DNA of 64,000 nt from Arthrobacter_N sp051262515. Lineage in GTDB: Bacteria > Actinomycetota > Actinomycetes > Actinomycetales > Micrococcaceae. The notes beneath the pieces were generated by a model. That model saw only the letters and a program-made list of their open reading frames with translations. It made no database searches and had not been told where the DNA came from. This document shows, one piece after another, positions 51,694 through 58,766 of the stretch. Each line of letters opens with the position of its first letter. Within the stretch, counting starts at the first letter, position 1. The translations under genes and the position numbers were made by a program. The stretch is taken from assembly GCF_051262515.1 (NCBI RefSeq), contig NZ_JBIMER010000008.1, positions 81,529 to 145,528 on the forward strand, written 5' to 3'.

Positions 51694-52725
51694 TCACGCA
51701 GCGACTGGTACGAGTCCTTGAAGGAATACGCGGATAACGTCAGAATTTACGTCCAATTCGTCTGCAGCCTCACGGATCCTGACTCGGCCACTACCGCCGA
51801 AGAGCGCCTTCTTGAGCAGCTGAGAGCTTTCCCTTACGATGCCTCCGGGCTCGCTTGACCGGTAGCCGGCATCCGATAGTGAGATACACATCGTGCGATA
51901 CTGCCAATCGCTGAGGAGGTGCAGTTCATGCAGGCGGTGAGTCATCGCCATAGCCGAGACCTTCCAGTAGGAACGGGCTGCCAGCACACGCTCAAGGCTC
52001 GCACTGGCCATTGACTGGGCATATACGGCACTTCTCGGCATCAACAGACTTGCTGCGAAACGGTTGGCTTCCATCTCCCGGACTTTTGACTCGCTTGCCT
52101 CCATATTGTCTTCCGAATGAAGCACCAAGTGCCCAAGTTCATGAGCCGCGTCATAGCGCTGCCTTTCCCCGGATTTGGATGTATTCAAGAAGATGTACGG
52201 AACGCGATCGCGGGAAAAACAAAAGGCATCTATGTCACTGTGCTCATGCCTCAAGGCGACCACCCGCACACCTTTGGCCTCGAGCAGGTGGATCAAATTG
52301 GCTATGGGCCGATCGCTTAGATTCCAGGCACGCCGCAGAAAATCGGCCGCATGCTCCGGAGAAAGGTTCTCGATCGGTGGAATGTCTGGATCGGGAAGTT
52401 TGAACCGCGACTCTAGGAGGCCAAAGAACTCGACAGCCAGACTCGCATCGGCGAGCACGGCATCGCGCTTGGTTGCCGTGGTCCTGCTGAGCTTGCGGAA
52501 ACTCGCCGACATGGTTGAAACGGGATCAATTGATTCTCGCTCGAAGAACGCTGGCGGAAGAGCGAGCGCATCCGCCAGCCTTTGTAGATTCTCGGGCGTG
52601 GGCGGGAACTTGCCGCTTTCATAATTGGTCAGGGAGCGCAGCGAGACTCCACTTTCGTTCGCCAGCTTGGTCAGACTTAGTCCAAGGCGCTGACGAGCCA
52701 GGCGAAGGCGGGAAGGGTTGAACAT
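51694..52725 (-). CDS. XRE-type regulator with ImmA/IrrE metallopeptidase domain
   Basis: The 343-residue protein begins with a helix-turn-helix (RLRLARQRLGLSLTKLANES, VSLRSLTNYESGKFPPTPEN; about 6-48) and carries the zinc-peptidase motif AAHELGHLVLH with His195, Glu196 and His199 and the third ligand in EMEANRFAASLLMP (about Glu219). ImmA-type proteins cut a partner repressor or antitoxin and trigger mobile-element genes. It follows the hypothetical gene at 52743 by 17 bases, so the pair may work as regulator and effector. Confidence 0.92.
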   Translation of the reverse strand: MFNPSRLRLARQRLGLSLTKLANESGVSLRSLTNYESGKFPPTPENLQRLADALALPPAFFERESIDPVSTMSASFRKLSRTTATKRDAVLADASLAVEFFGLLESRFKLPDPDIPPIENLSPEHAADFLRRAWNLSDRPIANLIHLLEAKGVRVVALRHEHSDIDAFCFSRDRVPYIFLNTSKSGERQRYDAAHELGHLVLHSEDNMEASESKVREMEANRFAASLLMPRSAVYAQSMASASLERVLAARSYWKVSAMAMTHRLHELHLLSDWQYRTMCISLSDAGYRSSEPGGIVRESSQLLKKALFGGSGRVRIREAADELDVNSDVIRVFLQGLVPVAA

Positions 52726-52742
52726 CTGTAATGCCTTAATAC

Positions 52743-53399
52743 CTAGCGAGGCTCCACGGGAACATCGACTCCGAGTGTCTCGTCATCAGGCGAGTCGAAA
52801 ACCGACATGTCATCGAACGGGAGGAAGGGAATCGAGATGCGATCGCTCCAATCATTGACGATGCCAGCGGGGGACATTGATTGTGGACGTAGTAGTTCGA
52901 GCTTGAGGCCTTGGTCCGTCTTTTCGTGGACCAACATCCAGAATGGCGCCGCCTCCGCGGCGGCCACTAGCTCATGATTGCCTCCCGTGTCGCCAATCTC
53001 GAAAAGGGCCGGCCAGCTCTCGGCGGCATCCAGCGAAGCGCGCGTTGCCTTTCCCTTCCGGCCGGTCCTCGGCTTCTTGCGGGGGTGCCGCTCTCCCACG
53101 TTCGTAGCAGCCGCCAGCGTGAACGAGATTAGTCCTTCCGGGTGGAGCAGTCTTGGCTGATGGTCGACGTAAACGAGCTGCCATCCGTCTTGCGACAACC
53201 TAAGCGCGAACTGTTCCATGCCGTTGTGATAAAGGTCGGTGCCTGGCGTCGATCGCAGAGCAAGGCGACTACGACCATTCGCCGTTGAAAGTGCCGGACG
53301 AAAGGCATCGTGAATCATGGTTGCCGACAGTCCCAGCAGCTCGAGGCGTTCGTCCTCGGAGTGTGGTTCGGCAACGAGCAAGAGCGTCTTTCCGGCCAT
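52743..53399 (-). CDS. Hypothetical protein paired with the XRE/ImmA gene
   Basis: The 218-residue protein is not recognised. It starts MAGKTLLLVAEPHSEDERLE, has a central basic segment with RHPRKKPRTGRKGKATRASL and an acidic end SVFDSPDDETLGVDVPVEPR. GGGGATGA lies before ATG at 53399. A palindrome at 53432-53445 just upstream may be the operator of the pair. It could be the effector or antitoxin controlled by the ImmA-type protein, which is inference from gene order only. Confidence 0.65.
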   Translation of the reverse strand: MAGKTLLLVAEPHSEDERLELLGLSATMIHDAFRPALSTANGRSRLALRSTPGTDLYHNGMEQFALRLSQDGWQLVYVDHQPRLLHPEGLISFTLAAATNVGERHPRKKPRTGRKGKATRASLDAAESWPALFEIGDTGGNHELVAAAEAAPFWMLVHEKTDQGLKLELLRPQSMSPAGIVNDWSDRISIPFLPFDDMSVFDSPDDETLGVDVPVEPR

Positions 53400-53431
53400 G
53401 TGGCTTCATCCCCTTTATTGCGCATAAACCT

Positions 53432-53445
53432 ACCACACTTGTGGT
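53432..53445. promoter_or_regulatory. Operator-like palindrome before the XRE/ImmA pair
   Basis: ACCACACTTGTGGT has complementary arms ACCACA/TGTGGT and lies 33 bases before the start at 53399. XRE-domain proteins often bind such short palindromes at their own promoter. The region is AT-richer than the genes. Confidence 0.5.
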
Positions 53446-53489
53446 CGGAAAACGCGCAACACCTAGGGCACCAACCTGCGGCAGGGGAT

Positions 53490-54239
53490 TCAGTCGCGGG
53501 ATGGAAGGCTCGGTGTTGTCCAAGAGGGCGATCCAGCCTGTTCGAGATCGACAAGCCGGTAACGCTTACGGCGACGACGGATCCATGTGTCGTCGCCATA
53601 AATCTCCTCCGACGCAATTAGAAGACCCAGTTCCATCAGTTCCCGTGTGGCACGCGTCCAGGTGTCGTCGGACATCCCATACTGACGCTTGCGGTGCCCG
53701 TCCATGACCTCTCCTATGGGCTTACCCCCCGTTAGCTCACGCAAAGCGACGTAGACGGCAAGTGAGCGTCCGTTGAGCCTGAGGATCCACCCGTCCGACC
53801 AAAGCTCGATGGGCAAGGTCATATAGCGACGTTCATACCCCTTGGCCCATTCTTCGCCGGTTCCATCGGGCGAGAGAAGCCGGAAGCTGGGCGCCTTCCC
53901 GGGCTCTTGATCGCGAACAAGGAGCCGGTTCCTTTCAAGCCACCTAAGGGCTGCGGCTACCTGGCGCGGCCCCGTGTCGATTGGCAATGAAAGCATGCGC
54001 GCCAAGCTCAGCGACGTCCTGGCGGGAAGCGTGTAAGGGTGTTTCGTGGCCTGCATCGCAAGGGTCAAGTAGAGACGCAGGCGGACTTCGCCACCCCGCC
54101 CTCCTTTCATCAACCGGGCCAGCGGCGGGAGATCCCCGTCGGAGCGCACGAAGGACACGGGAAACTGGACTGACGACTTTCGCTTGGCCTTCTTTACAGC
54201 GCGTCTTAGGGACGCCAGGGCGTCAATAGGTTCCTGCAC
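53490..54239 (-). CDS. Rep-like winged-helix protein facing an iteron array
   Basis: The 249-residue protein has a winged-helix plan: LPPLARLMKGGRGGEVRLRL, YLTLAMQATKHPYTLPARTS, LARMLSLPIDTGPRQVAAAL with RWLERNRLLVRDQEPG, and a second such part near YVALRELTGGKPIGEV and SDDTWTRATRELMELGLLIA. Two winged-helix domains in tandem are the plan of iteron-binding RepA/RepE initiators. An inverted iteron lies 19-36 bases from its start and five direct iterons lie 100-190 bases upstream, which strongly suggests a plasmid-type initiator. No database match could be checked. Confidence 0.65.
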   Translation of the reverse strand: MQEPIDALASLRRAVKKAKRKSSVQFPVSFVRSDGDLPPLARLMKGGRGGEVRLRLYLTLAMQATKHPYTLPARTSLSLARMLSLPIDTGPRQVAAALRWLERNRLLVRDQEPGKAPSFRLLSPDGTGEEWAKGYERRYMTLPIELWSDGWILRLNGRSLAVYVALRELTGGKPIGEVMDGHRKRQYGMSDDTWTRATRELMELGLLIASEEIYGDDTWIRRRRKRYRLVDLEQAGSPSWTTPSLPSRD

Positions 54240-54257
54240 GGATTCTCCAAAAGTCGT

Positions 54258-54275
54258 TGTCGCTTGTAGCGGACT
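54258..54275 (-). repeat. Inverted iteron copy at the rep-like gene start
   Basis: On the minus strand TCCGCTACAAGC repeats the core of the five direct iterons (ATCCGCTNCAAA). In iteron plasmids an inverted copy next to rep serves as the autoregulatory operator bound by Rep dimers. Confidence 0.55.
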
Positions 54276-54283
54276 GACCAGAT

Positions 54284-54314
54284 ATACCGGGGGTCCCTGG
54301 GATACTGGGGGTCC
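54284..54314 (-). repeat. Tandem GGACCCCCRGTAT repeats
   Basis: GGACCCCCAGTAT and GGACCCCCGGTAT are read on the minus strand at 54302-54314 and 54284-54296, 18 bases apart. They lie between the iterons and the rep-like start and may bind a regulator of that gene. A third, weaker relative (ACGTGGGGGTCTCC on the plus strand) is at about 54437-54450. Confidence 0.55.
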
Positions 54315-54338
54315 TAGTATTACTTCCTTTAATACAAT
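54315..54338. other. AT-rich segment beside the iterons
   Basis: This 24-base segment with CTAGTATTACTTCCTTTAAT is clearly richer in A and T than its surroundings. In iteron origins such a segment is the place where the strands open. Confidence 0.4.
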
Positions 54339-54445
54339 CCGCCAAAAACGTCTCCTGAATCCGCTGCAAAGGCCTTATCGACCCGCTTGTAACAGCACTT
54401 ATATCCGCTTCAAACGCGCGCTGTATCCGCTCCGTACGTGGGGGT
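54336..54445 (+). repeat. Five 22-base iterons (plasmid-type replication origin)
   Basis: The core ATCCGCTNCAAA repeats at exact 22-base steps: CCGCC at 54339 and CCGCT at 54361, 54383, 54405 and 54427. Examples are AATCCGCTGCAAAG and TATCCGCTTCAAAC. The constant step of about two helical turns is diagnostic of Rep-binding iterons. A rep-like gene with an inverted copy at its start lies on the left, and an AT-rich stretch lies between them. Confidence 0.8.
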
Positions 54446-54601
54446 CTCCAACTTGTCTCCCCAGTCGCCAAGCCGGATGATTGACGACGGGTCACGGAGG
54501 ACACGCCCAATACTCAGGTGTTGCCGCCGGGACCGATTCGACAATAAGCGGCACGTCCGTGCAGCCTTGGGCGTGCATAGGGTCGCGGAGAAGCAGGGGA
54601 C

Positions 54602-55192
54602 ATGGAAGAAGCATCAAGCGAGAGTCACGCAATCGTCGCGTGGGGCGACGAGAGTATGCGCACCGTCGGAGTTAAGACCCCCCTGTACCTTCTTGGCGCC
54701 GCCCTGGCCGATGCCCCTAGTGCAGACATCGCGCGCGAATCCATGCGCGGCGTCCACAAATCGGGCCTCAAGCTACATTGGAGGGAACTGGAGCACAAGG
54801 ACAAACTGCAGTCCGTCCAAGCCATCGCGAATCTGAGACTCGACCATATTGTCATCGCTGCCAGCCCGCTAGATCCCAAGCGTCAGGAACGCGCTCGCGC
54901 CAAGTGCTTGGAACGCCTCTGTTGGGAGATCGAAGGCCGTGGCGGGAAGAGTCTTTTCCTGGAAGCTCGAACAGACTCGCTTAACAAGCGGGACCGCGCT
55001 CTCATACCTAGGCTCCGTGGAGCACAGGCTCTCCCGGTTGGGCTCCACGTTGATTGGCTTTTGGGATCGTCCGATCCCATGCTGTGGATCGCAGACCAAG
55101 TCGTTGGAGCCTATGGTGATGCACTTGCCGGCAATGACGAGTATCTGGAAGTCGTGAAGAAGGACGTCCTCATCGTGCCCATCGGCATATAA
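54602..55192 (+). CDS. DUF3800-like protein
   Basis: The 196-residue protein starts with AIVAWGDESMRTVGVKTPLY, where the early Asp-Glu-Ser fits the DUF3800 (RNase-H-like) first strand, and continues with LFLEARTDSLNKRDRALIPR and LPVGLHVDWLLGSSDPMLWI followed by ADQVVGAYGDAL with the late acidic residues. DUF3800 proteins occur in plasmid and defence regions; some are thought to be nucleases. The gene lies beside the iteron array and before an AAA ATPase. The assignment is by pattern. Confidence 0.65.
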   Translation: MEEASSESHAIVAWGDESMRTVGVKTPLYLLGAALADAPSADIARESMRGVHKSGLKLHWRELEHKDKLQSVQAIANLRLDHIVIAASPLDPKRQERARAKCLERLCWEIEGRGGKSLFLEARTDSLNKRDRALIPRLRGAQALPVGLHVDWLLGSSDPMLWIADQVVGAYGDALAGNDEYLEVVKKDVLIVPIGI

Positions 55193-55200
55193 AACGCGAA

Positions 55201-55235
55201 AGCCAGGTCCCGTCACAACGGCGGGGGTCCTGGCT
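55201..55235 (+). terminator. Hairpin after the DUF3800-like gene
   Basis: AGCCAGG (55201-55207) pairs with CCTGGCT (55229-55235), and CCCG/CGGG extends the stem. It lies 9 bases after the DUF3800-like stop and probably ends that transcript. Confidence 0.6.
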
Positions 55236-55487
55236 CCACTTCTTCCACCCCGCAGGATGGAAGCTCAAGAACAGTGTAGAGGCAAGAACAACCAACATCA
55301 ATCGATAGGCCGTCGGCCACCGAGCTGGACCCCTGGCTCGGACGCTTCTGACATCCGGCGAATCCAGGTCCTTCCCGTGGGTCAGAATCTGTCCGCCACG
55401 TCCGACGTTCGCGGACTCGAAGCACGCCCCGCTGGAGGGACCAGTCGCGCGCACCCCTTCCAGTCATACTAAGTCTCCGTGGCCTCA
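55236..55487. other. Intergenic region before the AAA ATPase
   Basis: No gene is supported in this 252-base stretch. Its right end leads into the TATACT box of the ATPase promoter. Confidence 0.4.
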
Positions 55488-55493
55488 TATACT
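55488..55493 (+). promoter_or_regulatory. -10-like TATACT of a leaderless promoter
   Basis: TATACT ends 6 bases before ATG at 55500, so transcription should begin at or very near the start codon. No ribosome site precedes that ATG, in line with a leaderless mRNA. Confidence 0.5.
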
Positions 55494-55499
55494 CGTTTT

Positions 55500-56750
55500 A
55501 TGAAAGCTTTGACGCCAGCTGAAGTGTTCATTCCAGGTGGTATGCCCCAAGTGACATACGTGTCACGCGAACACCTCGGGATCGAAGGTCAAGTGGCCGA
55601 ATGGGCGAACGGCGCACATACGTCGCTGCTATCCGTATCAGGACCAACCAAAACCGGTAAGACCGTCCTATTGAAGCGGTTCTTCCGCGAAGGGATCTGG
55701 CTGTCCGGGGGGGCCTTGGAGACCGCTGATGAGTTCTGGGCTTCCATCTGCGACGAGTTGGAGGTCTTCACCGATATCGACCTCTCGGCCGGCAGTTCCA
55801 AACAACACACTGCCGGTCTCGAGGGTGGCCTCAACGGCGGTTTCGTCAGCGGTAGCGGCACGGTTGGTGACACCACTAGTACTCAGCGCGACGTCTCCCG
55901 CGGCCGAACACGCTCGACAAAGTCGGCCGCTCGGGATGCCCTACTAGACAATAAGCCGTTCGTCATTGTCGACGACTTCCACTACGTGCCGCAAACGGAA
56001 CAGGCCAAGATCGTCCGCGGCCTGAAGGACCTAGTCTTCGAGGGGCTGCCGGTCATGCTAATTGCCGTTCCCCACCGCGCCTACGACGCGGTGCGCGTCG
56101 AGAAGGAGATGACTGGGCGCGTAGACAGCGTTTCGCTCGGGCAGTGGGAGGAAGAGGATCTCGTTCAGATTGCCACCCTCGGCTTCGATACTCTCTCACT
56201 GGACATTTCGAACTCAATTGCAAAGCGTTTAGCGGCGGAGAGTTTCGGCAGCCCCCATCTCATGCAGGCGCACTGCCTTGCCCTCGTTCGAACGGTCCCG
56301 CAAGGCAGCTCTAAGGTGAGTGAACCGGACTGGGAAAAGTTCTTCCGTGCCCGCGCCGCGGCCGCTTCCAAGACCGCCTTCGACCTTCTCAAAAACGGAC
56401 CCCGGCAGAGGAACGACCGAAACATCCGCCTGTTGAAGGACGGACTGGAAACCGATATCTACGGCGCGGTCCTAGCGGCAATCGCCAGCACGGGTCCGCG
56501 CACCTCGTTGCAGTACGAGGATGTTCGTGCTGCACTGAAGAACGTTTTGGACTCCGACCTGCCGCAGCGCCATGAAATTACAAACATCCTGGACCAGATG
56601 ACCAAGATTGCTCGTGACAGGATTGAGGGCGAACCGGTCCTTGAGTACGACAACGAATATTCAATGCTCTATATCGCGGACCCGTTTTTCGCCTACTACC
56701 TTCGATGGGCACCGGAATCATTGAAAGAGTTGAGCGTTCGCCCGAAGTAA
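55500..56750 (+). CDS. AAA/STAND-type ATPase
   Basis: The 416-residue protein has a Walker A motif SVSGPTKTGKTVLLKRF (about 46-62), a Walker B FVIVDDFHYVPQ (about 154-165) and a sensor-like PVMLIAVPHRAYDAV. A Gly/Ser/Thr-rich insertion, GLEGGLNGGFVSGSGTVGDT (about 107-126), separates the two. The C-terminal third looks like a winged-helix region (TSLQYEDVRAALKNVLDSDL) and ends with YIADPFFAYYLRWAPESL. This is the plan of AAA/STAND ATPases found in defence and plasmid loci. The ATG at 55500 seems leaderless; a GTG at 55479 is an alternative. Confidence 0.75.
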   Translation: MKALTPAEVFIPGGMPQVTYVSREHLGIEGQVAEWANGAHTSLLSVSGPTKTGKTVLLKRFFREGIWLSGGALETADEFWASICDELEVFTDIDLSAGSSKQHTAGLEGGLNGGFVSGSGTVGDTTSTQRDVSRGRTRSTKSAARDALLDNKPFVIVDDFHYVPQTEQAKIVRGLKDLVFEGLPVMLIAVPHRAYDAVRVEKEMTGRVDSVSLGQWEEEDLVQIATLGFDTLSLDISNSIAKRLAAESFGSPHLMQAHCLALVRTVPQGSSKVSEPDWEKFFRARAAAASKTAFDLLKNGPRQRNDRNIRLLKDGLETDIYGAVLAAIASTGPRTSLQYEDVRAALKNVLDSDLPQRHEITNILDQMTKIARDRIEGEPVLEYDNEYSMLYIADPFFAYYLRWAPESLKELSVRPK

Positions 56751-56976
56751 GTGACATCGGACCGGGGGCGCGTTCCCTCGGTGGCTTAGGTGACGGCGCC
56801 AGTCGTGCGGCGCTTCGTCGTCGCCGCCACCCCGGTCAACCGACACAAGGAAGCACGCCGCCGCATGAAGGAAGCGCCGCCAGTTGCGCCCGTGACACGG
56901 ACGGCCTGACGCCGCCGATTCCTCGATCGTCCCATGCGGGCTCCATTCCGTCGGTTCCGGCGCATAAGCTCCGGCC

Positions 56977-57168
56977 ATGACCGAACAACTACTCGCGTTC
57001 GTCGTTGCCTGGATGGACACCCCCATGGGCGTAACCGTGGTCGGCGCGATCATCGTCTTCATTGCAGTGAGCACTATCAAATGGGCGACCACGAGCGTTC
57101 ATGCCCTCTTCACGGGCATACCCAAGAGGTTCGAACGATGGCTCAACCGCCAACAGAACATGCTCTAG
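56977..57168 (+). CDS. Small membrane protein
   Basis: The 63-residue product has one strong membrane helix, TPMGVTVVGAIIVFIAVSTI (about 15-34), followed by a basic tail KRFERWLNRQQNML. Initiation signals are weak. Its end is next to a decayed NERD gene. It may be a small membrane partner of a lost system. No family is recognised. Confidence 0.45.
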   Translation: MTEQLLAFVVAWMDTPMGVTVVGAIIVFIAVSTIKWATTSVHALFTGIPKRFERWLNRQQNML

Positions 57169-57199
57169 TGCCAGAGGTCAGACACGCACGGAGGGAAAT

Positions 57200-57483
57200 C
57201 CGCTCGGCCCCGACAACCGGCCCTGGTACCAGGTCGCCTTTGCGGAAATCAGGACCGGGCACATCCTGGCATCGCTCGCTCCCGAATGGGCGGTTCTGCA
57301 CGCCGTCCCGGTCGGCGCCGGCACCGCGGACATCGACCATGTGCTGATCGGTCCGGCAGGAGTCTTCACGCTCAACACCAAGGACCACAACAACAGAGCG
57401 TCTGGGTAGCGGCTGCAACAGCATCTATGACGTTGCAGCCGCTCGAGGCGCTTTCGTGCGCGGCGGCGTTCGTTCCAGCCGCT
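57200..57483 (+). pseudogene. NERD-domain nuclease-related protein, remnant
   Basis: The frame encodes EWAVLHAVPVGAGTADIDHV and LIGPAGVFTLNTKDHNN, the core of the NERD domain. After a shift of frame at about 57392-57396 a further piece, SVWVAAATASM, fits the next NERD strand (VWV). The start and the C-terminal half are missing. NERD domains are tied to DNA processing and appear in plasmids and defence loci. Confidence 0.75.
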
Positions 57484-57518
57484 TGATAATGTGAGGCTCA
57501 TCCTATTGAAAGGCAGCT

Positions 57519-58766
57519 GTGGCGCGTCGACGAGGTTTCCTGGCAGAAATGCAGCACCAGAACAGGCTGGCCGAGCAACGCCAGCGTGCCGCCGCGCGGG
57601 AACGCGCGGCGGCGGTGCGGCGCAGCGAGCAGGCGCACAGGGCCGAAGAGCGAGCCATGCTCGCAGCGGGACGCGCCTCCGAGGCCGACCGCAAGCGCCT
57701 GGAAAAGGAGGCCGCCGCCGCGCACGTAGCTTCCCGGCAGGCCGAGGTCGAGGAGCTCAACGCCGAACTGGCCGCCACGTTCGACAGCGTCGACACGCTC
57801 CTCGAGGCGACCCTGGACGTGGACGACTACGTTGACCTCAAGGACCTGCGCCGGACCGTCGAGCACCCGCCGTTCCCCCGTGGAGACCTGAGAAACCCCG
57901 TCCCGGCGCCCACGCTCATCCCCGACCCCCTCCCGCCGGTCCTCCAGCCTCCGGCCCCGCCGACCGGGATCTTCGGTCGGAAAAAGAAGCTCGCCGAGGC
58001 ACAGGCGCAGTCCGAGGCGGAGTACGAGCAGGCCCACGCCGCTTGGGACCACGAGATGCAGCAGCTTCCCGGCAGGCGTCAACAGCTGGCAGACCAGCAC
58101 GACGCCCAGGAACGGGCACGCCAACAGGCGCTGAAGGTCGAGGTCGACCGCTACAAGGAAGAATGCGCGCAGCGCGAGCGGGAAACCTCCGAACACAACG
58201 CCTCGCTCGAGCAGTTCATGGCGAACCTCAGCTACGGGGCCGTCGACGCGGTGCAGGAGTACATCGGGATCGTTCTGGCGAACTCCGTGTACCCGGACGG
58301 TTTCACCGTGGAGCACGAGGCCCAGTTCGATCCGGAGAACGCCGAACTCTCCCTGCGGGTCCTGATCCCGGGCCCGGACACAATCCCCGCGATCAAGTCC
58401 TACCGCTACGTCAAGGCCAGCGACGAGATCACCCCGGTCTCCCTTTCCCAGAAGGACGCGAAGGACCGCTACGCGGGTGTCGTCCACCAGGTCGCCCTCC
58501 GGACCCTGCACGAGGTCTTCGAATCGGACCGCCGCGGACTCGTCCAGAGCATCGCTCTCGAAGTCGGCACCGAGACGGTCAACCCGGCCACCGGCCGGGA
58601 AACCTACATCCCGCTGGCAGCGGTGGGCGCCCCCCGCGACACGTTCTCCGAACTCGACCTGTCCGCGGTCGTCCCGGCTGCCACACTGGAACACCTCGGC
58701 GCCTCCGTCTCGAAGAACCCGCTCGGCCTCGTCCCGGCCAACAGCACCGGCGTTCGCCGCTCCTGA
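57519..58766 (+). CDS. Coiled-coil protein paired with a DUF4041/GIY-YIG protein
   Basis: The GTG at 57519 has GAAAGG 5-6 bases upstream and gives 415 residues. The first about 90 residues are a charged coiled coil (EMQHQNRLAEQRQRAAARER, EADRKRLEKEAAAAHVASRQ), a Pro-rich link follows (PAPTLIPDPLPPVLQPPAPP), then a second coiled coil (RARQQALKVEVDRYKEECAQ). The last half is a globular alpha/beta part with VDAVQEYIGIVLANSVYPDG and GRETYIPLAAVGAPRDTFSE. This C-terminal part resembles the N-terminal region of some restriction-type (Mrr-like) proteins, but no nuclease motif is seen. It overlaps the next gene by one base. Confidence 0.7.
   Translation: MARRRGFLAEMQHQNRLAEQRQRAAARERAAAVRRSEQAHRAEERAMLAAGRASEADRKRLEKEAAAAHVASRQAEVEELNAELAATFDSVDTLLEATLDVDDYVDLKDLRRTVEHPPFPRGDLRNPVPAPTLIPDPLPPVLQPPAPPTGIFGRKKKLAEAQAQSEAEYEQAHAAWDHEMQQLPGRRQQLADQHDAQERARQQALKVEVDRYKEECAQRERETSEHNASLEQFMANLSYGAVDAVQEYIGIVLANSVYPDGFTVEHEAQFDPENAELSLRVLIPGPDTIPAIKSYRYVKASDEITPVSLSQKDAKDRYAGVVHQVALRTLHEVFESDRRGLVQSIALEVGTETVNPATGRETYIPLAAVGAPRDTFSELDLSAVVPAATLEHLGASVSKNPLGLVPANSTGVRRS

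Noticed and set aside
51303..51737. A 144-codon plus-strand frame in the gap after the hypothetical gene
   Set aside because: It has no ribosome site or domain and overlaps the end of the XRE/ImmA gene on the other strand.
54258..54450. CRISPR array, because of the regular repeats
   Set aside because: The 22-base step has no separate spacer units, repeats share only about 12 bases and no cas gene is near; iterons explain the pattern.
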